A stretch of DNA of 64,000 nucleotides. Origin: Desulfuribacillus stibiiarsenatis (GTDB lineage: Bacteria > Bacillota > Bacilli > Desulfuribacillales > Desulfuribacillaceae). How positions within the stretch are numbered: the first letter of the stretch is position 1; each line of letters opens with the position of its first letter. A program made the position numbers and the translations under genes. Under the pieces are notes generated by a model that saw only the letters and a program-made list of their open reading frames with translations, searched no databases and was not told where the DNA came from. The stretch is from contig NZ_MJAT01000001.1 in assembly GCF_001742305.1 (NCBI RefSeq), positions 62,001-126,000 of the forward strand. The letters are read 5' to 3'. This document shows positions 8,811 through 17,862 of the stretch, one piece after another.

Positions 8811-10496
8811 ATGAGAATATTGCATGTATACGACAAGAGCACGGGTGGAGTCAATCGGTACACACTGAACATGAATCATGCCATATTAGATTTGCGAAAT
8901 GATGTGGAGATTTATAATTATGTTTTGTCTACTGCCAATGAGTCTTTGGATTTGTTGCAATATAAAAATGATCGTAACCATTTTCATTTTTTTTATGACG
9001 AAGAAAACGAATTTAGAGAGCTAAATGTTTTAAATGATTGTTCGAATTCAGATATTGAAGCTGATTTCGATACATATATAAAAGAAATAAGACCTGATGT
9101 TGTAAACTTTCAACATCTAAACAAGATAGGTATGTCACTAGTATCGATTTCAAAACAAAATGATGTTCCAACCATTTTGACTTTACATGACTATTGGTTA
9201 ATTTGCCCAAGATATTTCTTGCTAAAGGACGATTTTACCGTTTGTACAGATAATAATCGAGGTATTGACTGTTACGAGTGTAATGAATTGCCAGATGCAA
9301 ATTATTATAAACTGAAAAATAATGAGTTGGAATACAGATATCGCTATTGGTATATGAAAGGTATTATTTCAGATAATGTGGATAGACTGATTGCAGTTTC
9401 AGATTCTATTAAATATAGATTGATGGAAGAAGGTATAGACAAAAATAAAATTACGACTATATATCCAGTTGTAGTGAATCATGAATCAGTTGATAGTCAC
9501 AAAACAAACAAAAGAGTTGATAACAGTATACACTTTGGTTTTATTGGTTACGTATCTGCGCTAAAAGGGACTCATATATTATTAGAAGCATACAGATTAT
9601 TAGATCGATGTGATATAGAGTTGCACATATATGGTACGGTTGATCCCTTGTTCCAGAAAGAGTTCGAAAATTTTCAAGGCTTACCTAAGCTTAACATATA
9701 CGGTGAGTATCGACCTGACGATTTGATGACTATTTTTGAAAATATTGATATATTGATTGTTCCTTCTACGTGGCCTGAAACTGGTCCGCTTGTGATACAA
9801 GAAGCATTAATGCATAATACTCCAGTTATTGCTGCAAATATTGGAGGGGCTCCAGAATACGTTAAAGAGGATTACGGCCTATTATTTTCTGCTGGGGATA
9901 TCGAAGATTTAAAGAATAAGATGTCAATCATTACTCATGAGATGATAGATACGCTTAAGAAGAATATTCCTGTATTCCCTTCCATACAAGATTTTGCTTC
10001 AGAAATTATGGAAACTTATATCAATCTCATAAATACTAAGAGTAAAATTCAGAAAAGAAGAGTATATGCTAATAATAATCATAGATTTGTACTGAGTTTA
10101 CAAGATGCAGTTGGTATAAAATCTGTGAGAATAAGAAATAGCATCAAGAAAATACTGTGTCTTTTAGAGAAATATGGCATGAAACAAGTCATAATTTTTG
10201 GTGCAGGTAAATATGGGAAGAAATTGGTAAATGTGCTACTGCAAGAAGGATTTATCGTAGCAGCTATATTAGATAATAATCCTAAATTAAATAACACATT
10301 TTACATGAATGTTCCAATTTACGTACCAACAACCTATAGTAAAATGTCACAAATAGAAGCGGATATTATTATTATAGTCTCGGAATGGGAGTTAGAAATC
10401 AAAGAACAACTAGGAAATATGGGGCTAGGGATACCTGTTATAGGAGTATATAGCTTTAATAAAGAGAATTTTGAAACTCACAAGGAAGGGCCATAG
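8811..10496 (+). CDS. GT4 glycosyltransferase with C-terminal Rossmann-like module
   Basis: A 561-residue protein. The first ~405 residues form a GT-B glycosyltransferase of family 4: an N-terminal acceptor domain (DKSTGGVNRYT), LTLHDYWLICPR, a donor-domain start HFGFIGYVSALKGTHIL, and the nucleotide-sugar motif VPSTWPETGPLVIQEAL from residue 317. A basic linker is followed from residue 458 by the recurring Rossmann-like module (VIIFGAGKYGKK, AAILDNNPKL, IIIIVSEWELEI). It abuts the preceding stop without a gap. Because the module sits at the C-terminus here but at the N-terminus in the genes at 2686 and 4650, domain shuffling is a better explanation than simple gene duplication. Confidence 0.85.
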   Translation: MRILHVYDKSTGGVNRYTLNMNHAILDLRNDVEIYNYVLSTANESLDLLQYKNDRNHFHFFYDEENEFRELNVLNDCSNSDIEADFDTYIKEIRPDVVNFQHLNKIGMSLVSISKQNDVPTILTLHDYWLICPRYFLLKDDFTVCTDNNRGIDCYECNELPDANYYKLKNNELEYRYRYWYMKGIISDNVDRLIAVSDSIKYRLMEEGIDKNKITTIYPVVVNHESVDSHKTNKRVDNSIHFGFIGYVSALKGTHILLEAYRLLDRCDIELHIYGTVDPLFQKEFENFQGLPKLNIYGEYRPDDLMTIFENIDILIVPSTWPETGPLVIQEALMHNTPVIAANIGGAPEYVKEDYGLLFSAGDIEDLKNKMSIITHEMIDTLKKNIPVFPSIQDFASEIMETYINLINTKSKIQKRRVYANNNHRFVLSLQDAVGIKSVRIRNSIKKILCLLEKYGMKQVIIFGAGKYGKKLVNVLLQEGFIVAAILDNNPKLNNTFYMNVPIYVPTTYSKMSQIEADIIIIVSEWELEIKEQLGNMGLGIPVIGVYSFNKENFETHKEGP

Positions 10497-10497
10497 T

Positions 10498-12879
10498 ATG
10501 GATAATCTTTGGGTGAATGATAGATGTTTATATGATTTCTTTGAAAGAAAATGTGAAGTTCTTAGTTTGGATATATTTGACACCTTATTGTTGAGGAAAG
10601 TAAAGAAACCGAATGATGTGTTCCGTTATGTTGGAGAACAAGCAATTAAAAGAAGTTTACTTAAATATGGTATATCAGCAACTGAATTCAAATTATTGAG
10701 GCAAATCGCCGAGGATAGAGCCAAAAGAAAAAAGTTTTTAACATTCAATCATAAAGAAGTAACGTTAAGTGAAATATATCATGAGTTGCCAGAAAATATC
10801 GGCAATAAATATCAAATTATGAAAATCGAGATTGAGTCTGAGAAAACATTAACATTTATTAATCCTAGTGTTTTTAGTTTGATAAAAGTTTACAAAGAAA
10901 GACATAATGGCAAATTGGCATTGCTATCAGATATGTATTTAAGTTCGAATGAAATAATGGACGTATTAAGTCACCATGAATTCCCAATCGACTGGATTGA
11001 TTTACTATTAGTATCTTGTGAGCATGGTGGAGACAAAGAATCTGGACTACTATTTCAGAAATTAAAACAATCATATAGTATGGTTGAAAGTGAATGTATT
11101 GTTCATATCGGAGATAAATACACGGCTGATATACTAGGTGCTAAAAATGAAAATATAGGACATATTCATTATGATGTAATTCCTTCAGAACATCATGAGA
11201 TGTTTTTGTATGAAAGAGTCTTCAAAAGTTACGATATACTTCCTGAAATATACTCATTAAGAAAACTTGCAGTCAATCTGGATGTTCGAGTTCCTGCGGA
11301 TAAAAAAGATTGGTTTACTTTAGGAGCAGGTCTATTAGGACCTTTGTTAGTATCATTCGCCGAGTGGGTCATTGATGTATGTTTAAGAGAAGGGAAACAA
11401 AGAGTTTTTGGTCTTATGAGAGAAGGGGAAATTATATCCCATGTTATTAATTGTATTTCAAGAAAAAGAGATTTAAATATAGCAGTTAAACCGTTATATG
11501 TTTCTCGAGAATCAACGGTTACTGCCTCTTACGAAAAAATTGGACACGCAGAGTTAGAGGAATTCTGGGACAGGAAAAATTTCACTGTAAGGAATTTATT
11601 TGTTACTTTGCATCTTTTTCAAGAGATGGACACTTTTGAAGAATATCTTGATGTAAGCTTGAAGGAAACAAATGAAGTATTATACAGTCGAGACTTATGT
11701 TTAAAACAGAAATTATATGAGTACATTTTAAGTGATAGTATTCAGCAAAAATTAGATGTGTTAATATCTGAAAAGAGACAAATTCTGTTTGACTATTTAA
11801 ACCAAGAATTTAGTGGAGATTTTTCAGACCTAATTACAGTTGATATTGGGTATAGAGGAACGATTCAAAAATCTATAGAAAAGGTAATGAAATCAAAGTC
11901 TCTCATCCCGAACATCACGCACATATTAATGATTGCAGATGAAAAAATCAAATATTTACAATTTGATGGCTTAGATATTAGAGGATTTATCAAACCTGAA
12001 ATACATCATAGAGCAGTCAAAAGCGCTATGAATATAAGTGAGCCATTAGAGCGCTTGATGATGCCTGAATGTGGTTCTGTTACACATTATAAAAGGATAG
12101 ATGACACTATAGTAGTTCCTGAGATGAGGGATAACTTATTAGCTGGAGATTCGGAATATTCTTATTATATTAGAGAAGGTGTAAACGCATATTTAGATTT
12201 ATGGCTTAGTTTAGAAGCACGGATTGATATCAAAGGAACCTTAGAAACAACAAGAATAATTCATCTGGGTGATATAATAGAACGTCTCATTGAATTTCCA
12301 ACACCTATTGAAGCTAGTAAAATTGGCGAACTCTATTATGAAGAGAACTTTGGAAGTGATACTTGCTCCCAAATATGCACACAAAACGACATACACTTAA
12401 TTAGTAATCTGGGCGTTGAGAATTTTTTGGAGGTGGTGGGATTCGGATACTATTATAATGGGATAAGGTGGCCGAAAGCTATAATCACTAGATACTCGCC
12501 TAATTATTTGTATAGAAAATATTTAGAAGAAAACTCAACGGATTATTACTTCACTCTAGCAATCTTTATGATAAAAAAACTCATGGCAGAAAAAATATCT
12601 GAAATAGTAATATATGGCGCAGGAGAAGTTGGTCAATCAATCAAAAAGATTGCTGAATTGTATGATATTAAGGTGAAATACTTTGTAGATAGAAAACAAG
12701 AAATATGGGGAACATATATAGATGGTATCGAAGTAATATCATTAGAACAGGCAAAGGACAGACTAGAGGATAAATTTCTGATTGGATCAGTCGCATTTAT
12801 TACAGATATTAAAATGATAATTGAAAAAGTATATGCCGATAGTGATATTAAACCTAAGATTTATATGCTAGATATTTAA
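10498..12879 (+). CDS. HAD-superfamily hydrolase (COG5610-like) with C-terminal Rossmann-like module
   Basis: A 793-residue protein when read from ATG 10498, which follows AAGGAAGGG at 10482-10490; an in-frame TTG at 10471 is less likely. HAD motif I is LDIFDTL with the Asp pair at 25 and 28, motif II is LLSDMYLSS and motif IV is HIGDKYTAD (~203). The middle part contains MREGEIISHV and LYVSRESTV, which I associate with the large HAD proteins of COG5610 found in polysaccharide loci. From ~701 comes the Rossmann-like module (IVIYGAGEVGQS, YFVDRKQEIWG). It starts at the stop of the GT4 gene. It probably removes a phosphate from, or otherwise processes, a glycan precursor; the substrate is unknown. 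Confidence 0.75.
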   Translation: MDNLWVNDRCLYDFFERKCEVLSLDIFDTLLLRKVKKPNDVFRYVGEQAIKRSLLKYGISATEFKLLRQIAEDRAKRKKFLTFNHKEVTLSEIYHELPENIGNKYQIMKIEIESEKTLTFINPSVFSLIKVYKERHNGKLALLSDMYLSSNEIMDVLSHHEFPIDWIDLLLVSCEHGGDKESGLLFQKLKQSYSMVESECIVHIGDKYTADILGAKNENIGHIHYDVIPSEHHEMFLYERVFKSYDILPEIYSLRKLAVNLDVRVPADKKDWFTLGAGLLGPLLVSFAEWVIDVCLREGKQRVFGLMREGEIISHVINCISRKRDLNIAVKPLYVSRESTVTASYEKIGHAELEEFWDRKNFTVRNLFVTLHLFQEMDTFEEYLDVSLKETNEVLYSRDLCLKQKLYEYILSDSIQQKLDVLISEKRQILFDYLNQEFSGDFSDLITVDIGYRGTIQKSIEKVMKSKSLIPNITHILMIADEKIKYLQFDGLDIRGFIKPEIHHRAVKSAMNISEPLERLMMPECGSVTHYKRIDDTIVVPEMRDNLLAGDSEYSYYIREGVNAYLDLWLSLEARIDIKGTLETTRIIHLGDIIERLIEFPTPIEASKIGELYYEENFGSDTCSQICTQNDIHLISNLGVENFLEVVGFGYYYNGIRWPKAIITRYSPNYLYRKYLEENSTDYYFTLAIFMIKKLMAEKISEIVIYGAGEVGQSIKKIAELYDIKVKYFVDRKQEIWGTYIDGIEVISLEQAKDRLEDKFLIGSVAFITDIKMIIEKVYADSDIKPKIYMLDI

Positions 12880-12906
12880 ATTATTTTATTGAAAATGGTG
12901 ATTATT

Positions 12907-14127
12907 TTGGAAAATATCGAAGAAATATACAATAAAATATCAGTCATAATCCCTGCCTACAACGCTTCGCAATTTATTGAAGCTACATTAGATAGCGTTA
13001 TAGGACAAACACACCCTATTGATGAAGTGCTAATCATTGATGATTGCAGTACTGATAATACTGTAGAGATTGTAAACAAGTATAGAGGAAGATATAAGAA
13101 CATCCAACTGATTCAACAACCAATGAATCAGGGAGGTTCTGCAGCGCGCAATCTAGGTTTGAAGATTGCAAGAAATGAGTGGATTCTGTTTATGGATGCC
13201 GATGATGTAGCCCATCCGACGTTATTGGAAAAAGAAGTGAATCTTCTTAGTGAAATAAATGAGAATCAAGCAGACATCATATTGGTCCACCCAGCGTATA
13301 TACAAATTGACGAAAATGGAGCCGAAATTCCTGGTAGCGAAATGCGAGGCAAGCAACTAGAAGCACATGAAATCTTTGGTACATTATTGTTTCGTAACCA
13401 TATTATTACTCCATCCGGTTTGTTACTGAAAAGAGAAAAAGCACTAGAAGTTGGTGGCTTCCAGAAGTTTCAAATTGTAGAAGACTATGATTTTGTTTTG
13501 CGGATGTCAAGACAGGGGTACTTTGCTTATGTCGATGAACCTCTTATCTACCTGAGGCGCCATGGGGCAAATTTAACAAAAGATATTTCAAAGGCAAGAG
13601 ATGCTGAGAAAGCTATTGTAGAACAGTATGGTATAGATACAATAAAGAAAGCAATATTTGCACGAAATTTACCTTATGCTCAGAATCTTATTGATTTTGT
13701 AAATATGCTGTTTCGATATGAACAATGGGAAGAAGGTTTTAACCAGTTAAAGGCTTCAGAAGTAGTAGATGTAGAGAAAGAAAATATACAAATCTCTGTC
13801 ACTTTCCTCTATGGAATTTACTATTTGCATAAACAATCCTATACAGAAGCTTTAAACTTCTTCCATGATATCATTGAGAAAAAACCATCACATGGTGCTG
13901 CTTTGAATAATATATCAGTGCTATATATTCTTGAGAAAAAGAATATAGAAAAATCGATGCAACTACTGAAGAAAGCAATAGAAATATATCCAGGTTATAT
14001 GGACGCAATGCATAATTTGCAACTTATAGAAGAAAATAGGGTTAATTATGATGAGAATCATCCAACTCAAAACGATTTTAGATTTACCTGGAGAGAATTA
14101 AGACCCCAATTATTACGTTATTCATAA
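12907..14127 (+). CDS. GT2 glycosyltransferase with C-terminal TPR repeats
   Basis: A GT-A family 2 enzyme of about 406 residues. SVIIPAYN at 12-19 opens the nucleotide-binding fold, IIDDCSTDNT follows, the metal-binding DAD lies at 97-99 (MDADD), and EDYDFVLRMSRQG matches the acceptor-side ED motif. The last ~110 residues read as two TPR-like hairpins (SYTEALNFFHDIIEKKPSHGAALNN, then a similar unit), a common arrangement in flagellin or protein glycosyltransferases. I prefer TTG 12907 because GGTGA at 12897-12901 is well placed; TTG 12889 and GTG 12898 are in frame. It is the last gene before a terminator, so it closes the first operon. It is the only large protein in this operon segment without the Rossmann-like module. 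Confidence 0.87.
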   Translation: MENIEEIYNKISVIIPAYNASQFIEATLDSVIGQTHPIDEVLIIDDCSTDNTVEIVNKYRGRYKNIQLIQQPMNQGGSAARNLGLKIARNEWILFMDADDVAHPTLLEKEVNLLSEINENQADIILVHPAYIQIDENGAEIPGSEMRGKQLEAHEIFGTLLFRNHIITPSGLLLKREKALEVGGFQKFQIVEDYDFVLRMSRQGYFAYVDEPLIYLRRHGANLTKDISKARDAEKAIVEQYGIDTIKKAIFARNLPYAQNLIDFVNMLFRYEQWEEGFNQLKASEVVDVEKENIQISVTFLYGIYYLHKQSYTEALNFFHDIIEKKPSHGAALNNISVLYILEKKNIEKSMQLLKKAIEIYPGYMDAMHNLQLIEENRVNYDENHPTQNDFRFTWRELRPQLLRYS

Positions 14128-14155
14128 GCCCATTACGATTAGTAATTGGGTTTTT
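14128..14155 (+). terminator. Rho-independent terminator of the glycosyltransferase operon
   Basis: CCCATTAC pairs with GTAATTGGG (one bulged base) around a five-base loop and is followed directly by TTTTT. It begins one base after the stop of the GT2-TPR gene. Confidence 0.75.
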
Positions 14156-14165
14156 CTATTCACAT

Positions 14166-14192
14166 TAATAAAAAATAATGATTAGCCGATAA
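14166..14192 (+). promoter_or_regulatory. Candidate sigma-D (flagellar) promoter
   Basis: TAAT, 15 bases, then GCCGATAA. The B. subtilis sigma-D consensus is TAAA-N15-GCCGATAT, so 10 of 12 positions agree with exact spacing. It lies between the terminator at 14128 and the start of glf, where a promoter is expected. It would place glf, the LuxC/LuxE cassette and the pseudaminic acid genes under flagellar control. Confidence 0.6.
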
Positions 14193-14223
14193 TGATGGTA
14201 GTAAATCTTAAAGAGGTGTAACT

Positions 14224-15372
14224 ATGTACGATGTAGTAGTTGTTGGAGCTGGATTTGCTGGATCGGTTTTGGCAAGAAAAGCAGCAGAAGCCAATCGAAA
14301 AGTACTTGTAATAGAGAAGCGTGCTCATATTGGTGGAAATGCATATGATGAGTACCAGCAAGATGGGATTTTGATACATAAATACGGCCCACATATATTT
14401 CATACTAACGAACGTAAAGTTTGGGATTTTATATCACGTTTTACAGAGTGGTATTTATATGAACATAAAGTATTAGCTGCGATTGAAGGTACACGGGTAC
14501 CAATACCTTTTAATTTCAACACGTTGTATGAGCTTTTCCCAAGCACGATGGCTAATAGGATTGAATCGCTATTACTCGAAACGTTTGAATTTGGGAGTAA
14601 GATCCCTATTCTGCAATTAAAGCGGACTTCAGATAAAGAGTTGAAAAACCTAGCAGAATATATTTATAGATATGTTTTTTTAGGTTATACAGTAAAACAA
14701 TGGGGCTGTAAACCGGAAGAACTGGATGAGAATGTCACAGCAAGAATTCCTATACATCTTTCTAGAGACAACCGTTATTTTCAAGATCAGTACCAAGGAC
14801 TTCCCCAGTCAGGGTATACCAAAATGTTTGAAAAAATGTTAGATCATAAGAATATTCATATTATGCTGAATACACCCTTGCATGATGTGATTCAAATTAA
14901 CCATGAAACGAAACAAGCGTATCTGTTAGACTCAATAACTTTGAACTGTTTAATCTACACAGGGAAAATAGACGAATTTTTCAATTATAAATTTGGTTCG
15001 TTACCGTATAGAAGTTTAGACTTTACTTTTGAAACCCTCCCTATGGAACATTATCAAGAATTGGGGCAAGTGAATTACCCTAACAATGACGATTTTACGA
15101 GAATTACAGAATATAAGTACCTCACAGGTCAGAATAATAATAATGTTACTACTATATCGAAGGAGTACCCGGTTGCACATAAAGACGGGTTTAATACTCC
15201 GTATTATCCAATTCCCAAACAAGCAAATAGTGAGTTGTTAGAACGATACTCAAAGGAAGCATTACAATATAAATCAGTTCATTTCATAGGAAGATTAGCA
15301 GAGTATAAATATTATAATATGGACACTGTAGTATCCAAAGCACTAAACTTATCAGAAACCTTGTTTAAATAA
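14224..15372 (+). CDS. glf: UDP-galactopyranose mutase
   Basis: A 382-residue flavoprotein that interconverts UDP-galactopyranose and UDP-galactofuranose, the donor for galactofuranose in surface glycans. The N-terminal FAD-binding motif VVVGAGFAGS (GxGxxG at 8-13) is followed by EKRAHIGGNAYDE and KYGPHIFHT, the signature region of Glf. Later YTVKQWG and a C-terminal IGRLAEYKYYNMD segment (flavin-binding end) also match. Length agrees with bacterial Glf (about 370-390). GAGGTG lies just upstream of the ATG. It is the first gene after a sigma-D-like promoter, which implies that the glycan made by this island contains galactofuranose. Confidence 0.95.
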   Translation: MYDVVVVGAGFAGSVLARKAAEANRKVLVIEKRAHIGGNAYDEYQQDGILIHKYGPHIFHTNERKVWDFISRFTEWYLYEHKVLAAIEGTRVPIPFNFNTLYELFPSTMANRIESLLLETFEFGSKIPILQLKRTSDKELKNLAEYIYRYVFLGYTVKQWGCKPEELDENVTARIPIHLSRDNRYFQDQYQGLPQSGYTKMFEKMLDHKNIHIMLNTPLHDVIQINHETKQAYLLDSITLNCLIYTGKIDEFFNYKFGSLPYRSLDFTFETLPMEHYQELGQVNYPNNDDFTRITEYKYLTGQNNNNVTTISKEYPVAHKDGFNTPYYPIPKQANSELLERYSKEALQYKSVHFIGRLAEYKYYNMDTVVSKALNLSETLFK

Positions 15373-15392
15373 ATGTGATAGGAGATGCCAGA

Positions 15393-15629
15393 ATGAATGA
15401 ACAAAAATTAAGACAAATTTTTTCGCAATCTTTAGGGATAGATGAGTCACAAATTATAGACACCTTAGAATATAGCACAATTCCAGAATGGGACTCGATT
15501 GCCCATATGTCATTGATAGCAGCAATCGATGAGGCTTTTGATATTATGCTTGATACGGAAGATGTAATTGACATGAGTTCTTATGGAAAAGCCAAAGAGA
15601 TATTGAAAAAATACGATGTGGAGTTTTAA
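15393..15629 (+). CDS. Acyl carrier protein
   Basis: A 78-residue acidic, helical protein with the phosphopantetheine site WDSIAHM (Ser35), in place of the DSL of housekeeping AcpP. ATG 15393 was chosen because GGAGAT at 15381-15386 is six bases upstream; an in-frame GTG at 15375 lacks such a site. It needs a 4'-phosphopantetheinyl transferase encoded elsewhere. Its neighbours, a FabG-like reductase, an acyl-adenylate ligase, LuxE and LuxC, suggest that it carries a dedicated acyl or hydroxyacyl group and does not serve bulk fatty acid synthesis. Confidence 0.9.
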   Translation: MNEQKLRQIFSQSLGIDESQIIDTLEYSTIPEWDSIAHMSLIAAIDEAFDIMLDTEDVIDMSSYGKAKEILKKYDVEF

Positions 15630-15632
15630 TAT

Positions 15633-16388
15633 ATGGACCTTTTACTAGGGAAGATTGCTCTAATAACTGGTGCAACTAGAGGAATTGGGAAAGCCACTGC
15701 AAGCATTTTTGCTAGAAATGGAGCAAAAGTATTGCTAAACGGCAGAAACGAGCAGGAATTAAAGCTACTAGCAGACGAAATCAATGAGCTAACTGAGTTT
15801 CATGTTAGAAGGGCAGAAGTCGTAGCATATGATGTATGTGATGATAATGAGACAAAAAGGACATTTCAATATATTCAAAAACAATATAAGCGCTTAGATG
15901 TTCTAGTAAATAACGCAGGTATTCTAGATGACGCTTTGCTTGGCATGATTCAATATAGTCAATTACAGCAAACGATGGAAACAAATCTCTTTGCGACTAT
16001 CTCTCATATGCAGTGGTCGGCACGACTCATGCAAAGACAAAAGACAGGGGCCATTATAAATATTAGTTCTATTATTGGTCGCGTTGGTAACGCTGGACAA
16101 GTTGTATATGGTGCTAGCAAAGCGGGAGTCATAGGAGCCACTTTGTCTGCTGCTAAAGAATTAGCAAGCTACAATATTCGGGTGAATGCCATAGCTCCAG
16201 GGTTTATTGATACAGATATGGTAAAACAATTACCAGAGAGTAAATACTTAGAGCGGTTGCAAAGCATCGCGATGCAAAGGATTGGTAAGCCAGAAGAAGT
16301 AGCAAATACTGCACTTTATCTGGCATCAGATTTATCTTCATATGTTACTGGGCAAGTGATTGGGGTCGATGGAGGAATGCTAATATGA
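15633..16388 (+). CDS. Short-chain dehydrogenase, FabG-like (3-oxoacyl-ACP reductase type)
   Basis: A 251-residue classical SDR. The cofactor motif TGATRGIG is at 12-19, NNAG at 93-96, the catalytic Ser in NISS (~145) and the Tyr159-xxx-Lys163 pair in YGASK. The C-terminal VNAIAPGFIDTDM and SSYVTGQVIGVDGG are typical of FabG-type enzymes. It starts three bases after the ACP gene and its stop overlaps the ligase start (ATGA). By position it probably reduces a 3-oxoacyl group held on that ACP, giving a 3-hydroxyacyl chain; sugar ketoreduction is an alternative. Confidence 0.87.
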   Translation: MDLLLGKIALITGATRGIGKATASIFARNGAKVLLNGRNEQELKLLADEINELTEFHVRRAEVVAYDVCDDNETKRTFQYIQKQYKRLDVLVNNAGILDDALLGMIQYSQLQQTMETNLFATISHMQWSARLMQRQKTGAIINISSIIGRVGNAGQVVYGASKAGVIGATLSAAKELASYNIRVNAIAPGFIDTDMVKQLPESKYLERLQSIAMQRIGKPEEVANTALYLASDLSSYVTGQVIGVDGGMLI

Positions 16389-17836
16389 TACCCAGTACAA
16401 GTTCGTTCTTCTGGGATCTTCCAAAAAGCTCGGAAATTGCAATAATCGATTCGGGGTTGGGAAACCAATATACCTATGAATATCTGTATAATAAAACGGC
16501 TAAGAGTCAGGAAGTCTTATTACGTATCAATAGACGAGAGCACTATGAGAATAAAAAACTATTAGGTTGTATTCTTACAGGAAATAAACTAAACGATATC
16601 ATCTTTTATTTAGCGGCATTACAAATTAATGACGCTATTATGCTTATAGACAGTAAAACCACATCGGAGCTTTTGACTACTATTCTAGCACAATATTGTC
16701 CTGACTGGATTTCTGGACAAGATTTAAACGATGATATAAAAGCCCATCTTGTGGAACGAGGATATTGCTATCATTTAGAAAGTAATCTCTGGATCAATGA
16801 TAGTCATCTGAATAGTTATCCACCGATATATGGCGAACTTGCAGTATTACTTTCAACATCCGGATCGACTGGTAATCCTAAAATGGTTCGATTATCGCGG
16901 AGAAATCTACAAGAAAATGCTAACTCTATTGCAAACTATTTAATGTTATCATCAGCAGAGAGGGCTATTACCTCTTTACCGATGTCATATTCCTATGGAT
17001 TATCTGTGATTAATAGCCACCTTTATGCCAATGCATGTCTGATACTAACGAACGAAAGTATTATCTCACCAAAATTTTGGAGCCTTTTTAGAGAGGCAAA
17101 TGCTACTTCATTAGCGGGCGTTCCATACAGTTATCAAATGCTGCATCGCTTAAGATTTCATACTATGGAATTACCCTCGTTACGAATGCTAACACAGGCG
17201 GGTGGGAGACTATCAGAAGAACTTATTTCATGTTTTCACCAACTGTCGTTAGACAATGGATGGAAATTTTTTGTGATGTATGGTCAAACAGAAGCGACCG
17301 CTCGAATCAGCTTTGTTCCACCAGAGCGTCTATCAGATAAAATTGGCTCGATAGGAGTAGCAATACCCAATGGACATTTGGAGTTAGATGAACATACCAA
17401 TGAACTCATATATTCTGGACCAAATGTAATGTTAGGGTATGCTCAGAACCGTTATGATTTAGCAAAAGAGGATGAGTTAAAAGGAGTATTGCACACTGGT
17501 GACATTGCGTATCGAGACGATGAAGGTTATTTTTATATCACTGGCAGGATGAAGCGGTTTGTTAAATTGTATGGACTTCGCCTGAATCTAGATGATATTG
17601 AGAAACAGATGTATTCAGAATTCAATATTCCAGTTGCATGTACGGGTGACGATGAAAAGTTATCTATTTGGTTAGAAGAAAATACATCAGCAAAGACCAT
17701 CAAAGAATGGGTTAGCAAACGCTTTCAGATTCATCATTCGGCCATTCAGTTACAAGTGGTTGAGGGAATACCATATTCTTTGAATGGAAAAGTAGATTAT
17801 AAACTCTTAACAGAAAAGATGAACGAAGTCATATAA
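16385..17836 (+). CDS. AMP-dependent acyl ligase (ANL superfamily)
   Basis: A 483-residue adenylate-forming enzyme. The P-loop-like A3 motif STSGSTGNPK lies at 157-166. Further motifs are MYGQTEATAR (A5), HTGDIAYRDDEGYFYITGR (A7/A8) with the hinge after it, and a C-terminal NGKVD with the A10 catalytic Lys. At 483 residues it is shorter than acetyl-CoA synthetases and similar to ligases that load acyl groups onto carrier proteins. It overlaps the SDR stop by four bases. The most economical role is activation of a carboxylic acid for transfer to the ACP two genes upstream; the acid is unknown. Confidence 0.87.
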   Translation: MIPSTSSFFWDLPKSSEIAIIDSGLGNQYTYEYLYNKTAKSQEVLLRINRREHYENKKLLGCILTGNKLNDIIFYLAALQINDAIMLIDSKTTSELLTTILAQYCPDWISGQDLNDDIKAHLVERGYCYHLESNLWINDSHLNSYPPIYGELAVLLSTSGSTGNPKMVRLSRRNLQENANSIANYLMLSSAERAITSLPMSYSYGLSVINSHLYANACLILTNESIISPKFWSLFREANATSLAGVPYSYQMLHRLRFHTMELPSLRMLTQAGGRLSEELISCFHQLSLDNGWKFFVMYGQTEATARISFVPPERLSDKIGSIGVAIPNGHLELDEHTNELIYSGPNVMLGYAQNRYDLAKEDELKGVLHTGDIAYRDDEGYFYITGRMKRFVKLYGLRLNLDDIEKQMYSEFNIPVACTGDDEKLSIWLEENTSAKTIKEWVSKRFQIHHSAIQLQVVEGIPYSLNGKVDYKLLTEKMNEVI

Positions 17837-17862
17837 TATTTTATAAAGCAAGGGAGATCATC

